Source: VRUE01 sp963728045
Lineage (GTDB): Bacteria; Actinomycetota; Thermoleophilia; Solirubrobacterales; 70-9
Direction: 5' to 3'
Length of the DNA stretch: 64,000 nt
NCBI GenBank assembly: GCA_963728045.1
Contig: CAVSIE010000005.1
Coordinates: 115,014-179,013 of the forward strand
The notes under the pieces were generated by a model. It was given only the letters and a program-made list of their open reading frames with translations. It was not told where the DNA came from and made no database searches. The translations under genes were made by a program, and so were the position numbers. Every line of letters begins with the position of its first letter. The first letter of the stretch is position 1. This document shows positions 9,573 through 17,023 of the stretch, one piece after another.

Positions 9573-11137
9573 GGCTGCACCGCGGCTCGTTCGAGCACTC
9601 GCCGGCCCAGCCACCAGATGATCGCCGCCGCCCCGGCCAGCACGACGACCTCGGCGGCGGCCGCCGCCGCAACCGCCGAGCCGCCGTGGCGCGCCGCTTC
9701 CCTGGCCGCCAGCAGGGGCGCGGAAACCGCAGCGATCGCCGCCACGAACGGCAGGGCCGACTGCGCGTAGCCGATTCCCGGTTTGAACAGGTAGGCGTAG
9801 GAGTCGTTCGTCACGCTCAGCGCCGCACAGCAGAGAAGCGCGATCGCGGTGGGCACGAGCATCACGGCGCCGATGCCGATCGCGGTCCCTGGCGACCCGA
9901 ACGCAGTGGCCGCGACGATCCCAGCCAGCGCCACGACCCCCATCGCAGCCGCTGGCGCGACCAGGTGCTGACGGATCAAAGAGTCCTGCGTGACGGGCAG
10001 CAGATCGCGTCGCGTCGGATGGTCGGTCTCCTGCGCAAGGGGCTCGACTAGGTCGAGCGCCGCGACGAGGAGGACGAGAGCGGCGACAACGGCGAGGGGG
10101 GTGGTCCCGCTCCAGGCGCCGGCGACGAGGGCGCCTGCCGCGATGCCGGCGCCGAGAGCCCGGACCACGCGCACGAGCGGCCAGCGTAGAAAGCTGTGCC
10201 AGCCGCGTCGCCAGACGGGAAAGCGCCCCTGCCCCCTGAGCCTCGCCCAGGGCCGACGGCGAGGATTCTCGGAAGCGAGCTGGCGGCGCAGCAGGATCAC
10301 GGTGCGAACGTCCTGGACGGTGGCAGAAAAGCGGAGCTGGGCCGTGAGGTTGGCCCTACGTCGTGCCGCCTCGAGAGAAAGGCCGCCGAGCGAGAACAGC
10401 CCGGCACCGACCAGGGTCCCGGCGAACGCGACACCAGCTGCCGCAAGAGCCACGTGACTCTCGCCGTGGAGGGGAAGGGTCGCCAGGACTCCGAGCATCG
10501 TGGCCGGGGATGTCGTCGATCCGAGCGAGAGGTCGGCGATGCTCCAGGCGAGCAGCGCGACCCCGGCTGCGGTCGCGATCGCCGGGCGCAGTCGCCAGCC
10601 AGAGGCGAGCTGGGCAACGGCCAGGGCGCACAACGGAACGGCCGCGCCGAACAGTGCCAGGCAGACGAGCCACTCGAGGGGTGATCCGGGCAGGCGCCGG
10701 AAAGCGAAATTGCCAGCCACGACTCCGACCACAGTGCCGGCGAGCAGCACGACCCGCAGCTGTCGCAAGGCCGGCGCACGCAGCGAGGCCCCACGATCAA
10801 TCGGCGCCAACAACACGTACTGGACCTCGGCCGCCTCGATTGCGAGCGGGCCGCCCCTTGCCCCCGACCGCAGCCCGGCCAGCACCGCCAGCGCAACGCC
10901 CACCCCCAGCCAGGCCGGCCCAGCATCGGTGAGCTCTTCGACCCCGTGCGCGCTGACGTCGGCATCGTTCAACGCACCGGCCACGGCCGCCAGGGCGAAA
11001 GCGCCGACGATCAGCACGACGTAGACGCGATAGAGCAGCTCCATCAGGTCGAGCTGCTCGACGAATCGACTCCTTCGCGCCGAGCGCATTGCTCTCAGCA
11101 CGTGCCTCGCCGCAAGCTGCTCCCCTTCTGCCGCCAC
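9569..11137 (-). CDS. ABC transporter permease, large multi-pass
   Basis: 522 residues with roughly 10-12 hydrophobic segments and a basic cytoplasmic linker (RRRPWARLRGQGRFPVWRRG) in the middle. It carries no ATPase motifs and sits directly upstream of the ATPase, so the pair forms an exporter with the permease as a single chain of two membrane halves. It starts at 11137, back-to-back with the VWA gene at 11155. Specific substrate cannot be told. Confidence 0.8.
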   Translation of the reverse strand: MAAEGEQLAARHVLRAMRSARRSRFVEQLDLMELLYRVYVVLIVGAFALAAVAGALNDADVSAHGVEELTDAGPAWLGVGVALAVLAGLRSGARGGPLAIEAAEVQYVLLAPIDRGASLRAPALRQLRVVLLAGTVVGVVAGNFAFRRLPGSPLEWLVCLALFGAAVPLCALAVAQLASGWRLRPAIATAAGVALLAWSIADLSLGSTTSPATMLGVLATLPLHGESHVALAAAGVAFAGTLVGAGLFSLGGLSLEAARRRANLTAQLRFSATVQDVRTVILLRRQLASENPRRRPWARLRGQGRFPVWRRGWHSFLRWPLVRVVRALGAGIAAGALVAGAWSGTTPLAVVAALVLLVAALDLVEPLAQETDHPTRRDLLPVTQDSLIRQHLVAPAAAMGVVALAGIVAATAFGSPGTAIGIGAVMLVPTAIALLCCAALSVTNDSYAYLFKPGIGYAQSALPFVAAIAAVSAPLLAAREAARHGGSAVAAAAAAEVVVLAGAAAIIWWLGRRVLERAAVQP

Positions 11138-11154
11138 CTACCTATTATCGAGCG

Positions 11155-12562
11155 ATGAGCAGCGCCTCCCCCTATGGGCCACGGGCAGAGGCCGGCCCCC
11201 CGGGCCTGACCGCCAAGCTGCTCGGCTTCTGCGAGGAGCTGCGCTCGGAGGGGGTCGCGGTCGGCACCTCGGAGATCCTCGACGCCTTCTCAGCACTCGA
11301 GCAGGTGCCCTGGTCCTCGCAGGATGACTTTCGCGAGGCGCTGGCCGCGACGATCGCCAAGTCGCAGGAGGACCGCCGTCTCTTCGAGCTGCTGTTCGAG
11401 CGCTGGTTCTTCCGCGCCGCCGAGGTCGAGGCGATCGAGCGGGGGGTCGCCGAGGCGAGCCAGCGCCACGAGGGAGGCGAGCGCCTCGACATCGACGAGC
11501 TGCGCGAGCAGATCCGCCAGGCGATCATCGAGGGAAACGACGGCGAGATGCGCGACCTGGCGCGGCTGGCTATCGCCGCCTTTGGCCGCCAGGAGGGCTC
11601 GGGGGTGGTCGGCGTCGACGTGCAACGGATCCGCCGCACGCTGGGCCTCTCCGCCGGCGCCCAGCAGACGGCGGAGGACGGCGCCGCCGAGTTGCCGCCG
11701 ATCGACCGCGACCAGCTCAACCGGTTTGAGCGCCACCTGCGCCGCGAGCTCGAACGCGACCTGATCGAGCGCACCTCCACCCTGCCCCCGTCGCGGCCGC
11801 TGGCCGAGCTCGACCGGGCGCTGCCGACCAACCCGACCCAGGACCTGGCCGCCGTGCACCGCGCCGTCTCGCAGATGAAGCGGCGCCTGGCGACGCTCGG
11901 CCACGAGCAGCGTGGGCGCCGCCAGGCGCGGACGGTCGACGTACGACGAACGATGCGAGCCTCGCTGCAGACAGGCGGCGTGCCGCTCTACCTGCGCTAC
12001 CGGCCGAAGCGCCCGCGCCGGCCGGAGATCTACGTGCTCTGCGACGTCTCCACCTCGGTCACCTCGGCCAGCGTCTTCTTCCTCTCCGTCCTGCACGCGC
12101 TGCACGACTCATTCCGCAAGCTGCGCAGCTTCGTCTTCATCGAGCGGATCTCGGAGGTCACCGAGGTCTTCGAGCACGAGCGGGACTTCCGCGCAGATCG
12201 CACAGCGAATCTCCAGCGAGGGCGGCGTCGCCGACGTCTCCGGCTACACCGACTATGGCCGGGTCTGGCTCGAGTTCCTGACCGAGATCTCAGACGAGCT
12301 CGATCCGCGCTCGACCGTGATCGTGCTCGGCGACGCCCGCACCAACGGCCGCGAGCCCCACGCCGAGGTCTTCGCCCAGATCTCAGAGCGCGCCGGCCGC
12401 CTCTTCTGGCTCAACCCCGAGCCGAAGCTCTACTGGAACTACGGCGACTCAGTGATGGCCGCCTACGAGCGCTACTGCGACGGCGCCTTCGAGTGCTGGA
12501 CCACCCGCCACCTGGAGAACTTCGTCAATGTAGTCGCCGGCGGCGTCCCGGCGGGCGACTGA
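11155..12562 (+). CDS. CoxE-like VWA-domain protein, interrupted by one frameshift near 12190
   Basis: Joined product of about 469 residues. The N-terminal half (GFCEELRSEGVAVGTSEI) and linker are typical of CoxE/VWA proteins that partner MoxR ATPases. The VWA domain starts at EIYVLCDVSTSV, a MIDAS DxSxS motif, and continues in the next frame with VSGYTDYGRVW, VIVLGDARTNGREP (MIDAS T/D residues) and WLNPEPKLYW. The change of frame falls at GACTTCCGCGCAG (12184-12196), where one extra C would explain it. A TATTAT box 6 nt before the ATG suggests leaderless expression. Function: metal-dependent protein assembly factor, inferred from the family. Confidence 0.85.
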
Positions 12563-12573
12563 TGCGGTGATAC

Positions 12574-12689
12574 AGGGCCAGGGCGGGCATCCCTCTCTGC
12601 TCAACTTTTCGGAGAGATGATGGCGGCCAGCTTCAAAGCAGGCAGCCGAAAAAGTACAAGCCGCTGAGAGGAATGCCCGCCCTGGCCCT
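12574..12689. repeat. Long hairpin repeat (REP-like), copy 1
   Basis: Outer arms 12574-12590 and 12673-12689 are a perfect 17-bp inverted repeat, extended inward by CCTCTC/GAGAGG and by a partly paired ACTTTTCGG / CCGAAAAAGT segment. The inner 19-mer at 12646-12664 is the exact reverse complement of 12809-12827 in copy 2. It begins 11 bp after the VWA gene and could also end transcription. Confidence 0.75.
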
Positions 12690-12784
12690 AAGCGCTCCGA
12701 GCCTTCACTCGTCCGCGATCACCACCTAGCTCGCAAGAGAGCAGCTCTCGAGGACGTTCAGTTACGCGCTGGACGCTGCGTATC

Positions 12785-12898
12785 AGCGGGAGTTGGGTAC
12801 TGCTCCCCGCGGCTTGTACTTTTTCGGCCTCTCCTCTTACGGTCAGCCGCTCCCGTCCACCGAAAAAGTTGAGCGGGGGGTAGTGCCCAACTGCCGCT
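12785..12898. repeat. Long hairpin repeat (REP-like), copy 2, inverted
   Basis: Arms 12785-12810 and 12873-12898 match at 22 of 26 positions as an inverted repeat. Inside are 12809-12827 and 12860-12874, which are reverse complements of the inner parts of copy 1. The two copies therefore form an inverted pair of related elements filling the gap between the VWA and Rrf2 genes. Between them (12690-12784) I see no gene. Confidence 0.7.
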
Positions 12899-12909
12899 GA
12901 GCCGAACTA

Positions 12910-13365
12910 CTAGCGAGTAGCCCAGGCGTCCTTGGGGGCGGCGAGCTGGCGCACCTCGTCGGGCAGCTCGCCGGAAACGAGGTCGGCGAGGGTGACGTGC
13001 TCGACCACGGCGCGGAGGCTGGCGCGGACGGCGATCCAGACCTCCTGCAGGTGACGTGCGTTGCCGCGGTACTCGAGCTCCTCGGGCGACTCGGACTGCA
13101 CGTGGGCGATCGGCCCCTCGACGGCGCGGACGATGTCGGCGATCGTCACCTCGTCGGCCGGTCGCGCCAGCCAGTAGCCGCCCTTGGCGCCGCGCCGCGC
13201 CCGCACGATTCCGGCGTGCTTCAGCTCCAGCAGGATGTGCTCGAGGAACTGCAGCGGAATCTCCTGTGCCTCCGCCAGCCTCTCGCCCTTCACGGGCCCT
13301 TCCCCGGCGGCAGCCAGCTCAGCAGCAGCTCGCACGGCGTAGTCGGCCTTTGCGGAAACGCGCAT
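12910..13365 (-). CDS. Rrf2-family transcriptional regulator
   Basis: 151 residues. The winged helix is typical: MRVSAKADYAVRAAAELA, a recognition region EIPLQFLEHILLELKHAGIV and wing RGAKGGYWLA. The three clustered Cys that hold the Fe-S cluster in IscR and NsrR are absent, so it resembles CymR/Rrf2 members that sense a partner or metabolite. It lies 21 bp downstream of the TauE-like gene on the same strand and next to a divergent ABC importer, so control of this transport locus is plausible but inferred. Confidence 0.9.
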   Translation of the reverse strand: MRVSAKADYAVRAAAELAAAGEGPVKGERLAEAQEIPLQFLEHILLELKHAGIVRARRGAKGGYWLARPADEVTIADIVRAVEGPIAHVQSESPEELEYRGNARHLQEVWIAVRASLRAVVEHVTLADLVSGELPDEVRQLAAPKDAWATR

Positions 13366-13386
13366 GGAACGGAGTAAATCAGGCGG

Positions 13387-14335
13387 CTAGCCGATCGTCT
13401 CGGGCGCCAGGTCTCCCGAACGATCGTGTGCGGGGCCCTTGCCTTCCGCCGCTTCGCGCTCAACCCTGCGGGCGTTCCACCAGCGCGGGAACCAGATCAG
13501 CAGCCCAAGGCCGATGCCGGCGACGGCCGCGGCGATCGGCCAGACCAACGGATCGCCCTTCTGCACCGTGACGATCCCGGCGGCGACGAGGACGACGCCG
13601 AGAGCGGTGCGCAGGAAGCCGCTCGGCGCCCTGGCGGCGAAGTGGGAGCCGATCGACGACGCCGGGGATCGAGCCGAGCAGGATGTTGCCGGCGAGCACG
13701 AAGTCGACGTTGCCGCCGACCCAGTGGGCGATCCCCGCCGCCCAGAGCAGGATCGCGGCGTGGAAGACATCGGTGCCGACGACCTTCTTGGGGACGAGTC
13801 GGTAGACGGCGATCAGCAGGATCGCGATCACCGTGCCCGAGCCGGCCGAGGTGATCCCGATCACGAAGCCGGTGGTAGCCCCGATCACCACCGCGGCGAC
13901 CTTGTGGCGGCGCTTGAGCTCGAAGTCGTCGCGCTCTTCGATCAGTTTGCTGAGGATCAGCGCCCGCGCCAGGGTGATGATCCCGACCATCAGCAGGGTG
14001 CCGCCGAGCAGCGCGTAGACGAGCGAGTCGAGCCGCTCTTCGCCGATCCTGTCCTGGAGCAGGGAGATCAGCCAGACGCCGGCGACCGAAGCGGGAACGC
14101 TGCCCGCCGCGAGCCAGAGCGAGAGCCCCATGTTGACCGTGCCCATCTTCAGGTGCCGCCAGCCGCCGACCGTCTTCGTCACCGCCGCGTAGAAGATGTC
14201 GGTACCGATCGCGGTCACCGGCTTGACGCCGAAGAGGAGGATCAGCAGCGGCGTCATCAGGGTGCCGCCACCCATGCCGGTCATGCCGACCATCGCTCCG
14301 ATACCGAAGCCGAAAATGATTATCGCCGGGTCCAT
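13387..14335 (-). CDS. TauE/SafE-type membrane permease, interrupted by one frameshift near 13657
   Basis: Joined product of about 315 residues with eight or so membrane segments. Start ATG 14335 gives MDPAIIIFGFGIGAMVGMTG, the usual TauE/SafE N-terminus with the GMGGGTLMTPLL motif; the second repeat reads FVIGITSAGSGTV. The first frame runs to NILLGSIPGVV and the second resumes at IGSHFAARAPSGFLR, with one extra base in GTCGTCG at ~13654-13660. These proteins move sulfite, sulfonates or other anions. It appears to be the first gene of an operon with the Rrf2 regulator. Confidence 0.85.
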
Positions 14336-14410
14336 CTGAGTTTCGCGCGGGTGCTTATCGACTTTCCCGACCACTTTGGTCAGGAGCGCGGAGTGCGCCA
14401 GGATACCAAG

Positions 14411-15229
14411 ATGCCTACGGAAGCCGTTCCATTCGGCGCCGCGGACGCATCGCCTTCTCGTGTCCATCCACCGGGGGCTGCGGTCTCGATCCGCGGGCTG
14501 CACCACGCCTACGGCGACCTGGACACGATCGAGCGGCTCGACCTGGAGGTGCCCCCACACGGGGTTCTCGGCCTGGTCGGCCCATCCGGCTGCGGAAAGT
14601 CGACGCTGCTGGAGCTGCTCTCCGGGCTGCAGGAGCCGAGCCGGGGCGAGATCGCCGTCGCCCGTGACTCGACGGCGCAGGGGCGCCTCACCCACTGCGC
14701 GTACATGCCGCAGCGCGACCTTCTCCTGCCCTGGCTGACGGCGATCGACAACGCAGCGCTGGCGCTGCGCAATCGCGGCCAGGGGCGAGCGGAGGCGAGA
14801 CGGCGCGCCGGCGTGCTGTTCCAGCGTTTCGGCCTGGCCGGTTTCGAGCGCAGCCGGCCTGCCGAGCTCTCGGGCGGGATGCGCCAGCGGGTCGCCTTCC
14901 TGCGCACCCTCTTGGCCGGCAAGCCGGTGCTGGCTTTGGACGAGCCGTTCGCCTCGCTCGACGCGATCACCCGGGCCGAGATGCAGGACTGGCTGGCGGC
15001 GGCGCTGCGCTCAGACCCCCGCACCGTGGTCCTGGTCAGTCACGACGTCGAGGAGGCCCTCTACCTCTCCGACCGGGTCGCTGTGCTCTCGAACCGCCCG
15101 GCCAGGGTCGTCGCCGAGGTGAGCGCGCCCGAGCCGCGGGCGACAAACCGAGACGAAGCGGTCACCGACCCCGAGTTCGTCGCGGTCCGGGAGCGGGCGA
15201 TGGTGGCGCTGCACGAGGGGGCTCGGTGA
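14411..15229 (+). CDS. ABC importer ATP-binding protein (SsuB/ThiZ type)
   Basis: 272 residues. Walker A GPSGCGKST, signature LSGGMRQR, Walker B LALDEPFASLD, H-loop VSHDVEEAL. The nitrate/sulfonate/taurine/thiamine-precursor ATPase group shows exactly this LDEPFASLD pattern. ATG 14411 is the first start after the divergent TauE gene; a longer upstream frame is antisense to that gene. The stop overlaps the permease start (GTGA). The neighbouring ThiY-like binding protein suggests a pyrimidine precursor as substrate. Confidence 0.9.
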   Translation: MPTEAVPFGAADASPSRVHPPGAAVSIRGLHHAYGDLDTIERLDLEVPPHGVLGLVGPSGCGKSTLLELLSGLQEPSRGEIAVARDSTAQGRLTHCAYMPQRDLLLPWLTAIDNAALALRNRGQGRAEARRRAGVLFQRFGLAGFERSRPAELSGGMRQRVAFLRTLLAGKPVLALDEPFASLDAITRAEMQDWLAAALRSDPRTVVLVSHDVEEALYLSDRVAVLSNRPARVVAEVSAPEPRATNRDEAVTDPEFVAVRERAMVALHEGAR

Positions 15230-15978
15230 CCCGCTGGGCCCTCCCAGCGCTACTCGTCGCCGGTCTCGTCGCCTCCTGGCAGGTCGCAGCGAGCAGCGGC
15301 CTGCTCGCCGACCTGCTCAACCTCGAAGAGTTCCTCGTGCCCTCCCCCGCCGAAATCGCCGAGGCGCTGTGGCAAAACCGCTCGCTGCTCGCCGAAAACG
15401 CCTGGGTGACGCTGCAGGAGGTGCTGCTGGGCATGGGCTGCGCACTCGCGGCTGGCCTCGGCTTCGCGGTGGCGATGCATTTCTCCGAGACACTGCGCCG
15501 GGCCGCGTACCCCTTGCTCGTTGCCTCTCAAGCCGTGCCGATCCTCGCCATAGCCCCAATCCTCGTCGTCCTCTTGGGATGGGGCATCGGTCCCAAGCTG
15601 GCGATCGTCGCCCTGATCTGCTTCTTCCCGATCACCGTCAACACCCTCGACGGCCTGCGCTCAGTAGATCCCGACGCAATCAAGATGATGCGCACGCTAG
15701 ATGCCTCGCGCGGGCAGATCCTGCGTCGTGTGGAGGCGCCGACGGCGCTGCCCTATGCCTTCAGCGGCGCCAAGATCGCGGTAGCGGTGGCTGTGATCGG
15801 CGCCGTCTTCGCCGAGTGGGCGGGCGCGAGCTCCGGCCTCGGCGTCTTGATCCGCGAAGACAACGCCCATCTGGAGACCGCACGGCTCTTCGCAACGGTC
15901 GCTGTGCTCTCGGCGATGGCGATCGCGCTGTTCGGCCTATTTGCCCTCGCTGAGCGTCGCGTCGTCACTTGGCGATAG
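15226..15978 (+). CDS. ABC importer permease (SsuC/ThiX type)
   Basis: 250 residues, GTG start overlapping the upstream stop. Five to six membrane helices and the EAA-type loop (DASRGQILRRVEAPTALPYAFSG shortened: DASRGQIL followed by APTALPYA) that contacts the ATPase. Forms the membrane channel of the importer with the genes on either side. Confidence 0.9.
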   Translation: MTRWALPALLVAGLVASWQVAASSGLLADLLNLEEFLVPSPAEIAEALWQNRSLLAENAWVTLQEVLLGMGCALAAGLGFAVAMHFSETLRRAAYPLLVASQAVPILAIAPILVVLLGWGIGPKLAIVALICFFPITVNTLDGLRSVDPDAIKMMRTLDASRGQILRRVEAPTALPYAFSGAKIAVAVAVIGAVFAEWAGASSGLGVLIREDNAHLETARLFATVAVLSAMAIALFGLFALAERRVVTWR

Positions 15979-15988
15979 AAAGCAGGAG

Positions 15989-17023
15989 ATGAAGCGTCGC
16001 CTCCCGCTTACCTTTGTCCTGTTCGCGCTAGTCCTCGGCCTCGCCGCCTGCGGTGAGAAGAGCGAGGACGTGAGCGGTGAGCCGCAGCCGCTCAGCCTGA
16101 CGCTCGACTTCTACCCCAACCCCGACCACGTCGGGATCTACATGGCCCAGAAACTGGGCTACTTCGAGGACGCCGGCCTCGACGTCACCATCCGCACCCC
16201 CTCCGACCCGGCGGCGCCGATCAAGCTGCTCGCCGCCGGGCGCACCGACCTGGCGATCTCCTACGAGCCGGAGGTGGTCCTCGCCGCCGAACAGGGCCTC
16301 GACGTCATCGCCGTCGCCGCCCTCGTCGACCAGCCCCTGACCTCGATGATCTGGCTACGGAAATCCGGGATCGGGGGGATCGCCGACCTGCGCGGGAAGA
16401 CGATCGCCACCGCCGGCATTCCCTACCAGGACGCCTACCTGCGGACGATCCTCGCCCGCGCCGGCCTCTCGCCGTCCGACGTCCGCACGGTCAACGTCGG
16501 CTTCGGCCTGCTGCCCGCGCTCGCCGGCGGCCGCGCCGATGCGATGCTGGGCGGATTCCGCAACGTCGAGGGAGTGGACCTGCGCCTGCGCGGCCTCGAT
16601 CCGGTCGTCACCCCGGTGGACCAGCTCGGCGTGCCCAGCTACGACGAGCTGGTGCTGGTCGCCCGGCGCGACCGCCTCGAGGAGGACCCGGAGGAGATCC
16701 GGCTCTTCATCGCGGCGCTGGCGCGCGGTACGGCCGCCGCGGTTGAGCGTCCCAACGAGGCCCTGGCAGCGCTGCTCGAGGCGAACCCAGACCTGGAACC
16801 GAAACTGACCCGGGCCGAGGTGGCGGCAACCCTGCCGCTGCTCAACACCCGGCAGGGCGCAGAAGATTCGGGTCCTCGCCCGGAACGACCCTTTGGCTTT
16901 ATGAACGAAGGTCAGTGGGCCCGCTTCGTCGCCTGGATGCGGGACAACGGGCTGATCGACGCGCTGCCGGCGCCGTCGAGCCTGCTCAGCAACGACTACC
17001 TGGCAGGCACGATCCCCGAGTAG
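15989..17023 (+). CDS. Substrate-binding lipoprotein, NMT1/ThiY-like
   Basis: 344 residues. Signal peptide ending in lipobox LAAC, then an NMT1/THI5-type periplasmic-binding fold: LTLDFYPNPDHVGIYMAQ and GYFEDAGLDV match ThiY proteins that bind formyl-aminopyrimidine, and DLAISYEPEVVLA and LRGKTIA follow as usual. With the two preceding genes it forms an importer, most likely for thiamine pyrimidine precursors; sulfonate or other ligands cannot be excluded. No TPP riboswitch is seen upstream. AGGAG abuts the ATG unusually closely. The 3' end overlaps the convergent GGDEF-EAL gene by 28 bp. Confidence 0.85.
   Translation: MKRRLPLTFVLFALVLGLAACGEKSEDVSGEPQPLSLTLDFYPNPDHVGIYMAQKLGYFEDAGLDVTIRTPSDPAAPIKLLAAGRTDLAISYEPEVVLAAEQGLDVIAVAALVDQPLTSMIWLRKSGIGGIADLRGKTIATAGIPYQDAYLRTILARAGLSPSDVRTVNVGFGLLPALAGGRADAMLGGFRNVEGVDLRLRGLDPVVTPVDQLGVPSYDELVLVARRDRLEEDPEEIRLFIAALARGTAAAVERPNEALAALLEANPDLEPKLTRAEVAATLPLLNTRQGAEDSGPRPERPFGFMNEGQWARFVAWMRDNGLIDALPAPSSLLSNDYLAGTIPE

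Noticed and set aside
14336..14410. TPP riboswitch before the ThiXYZ-like genes
   Set aside because: Only 75 bp between divergent starts and none of the conserved TPP motifs.
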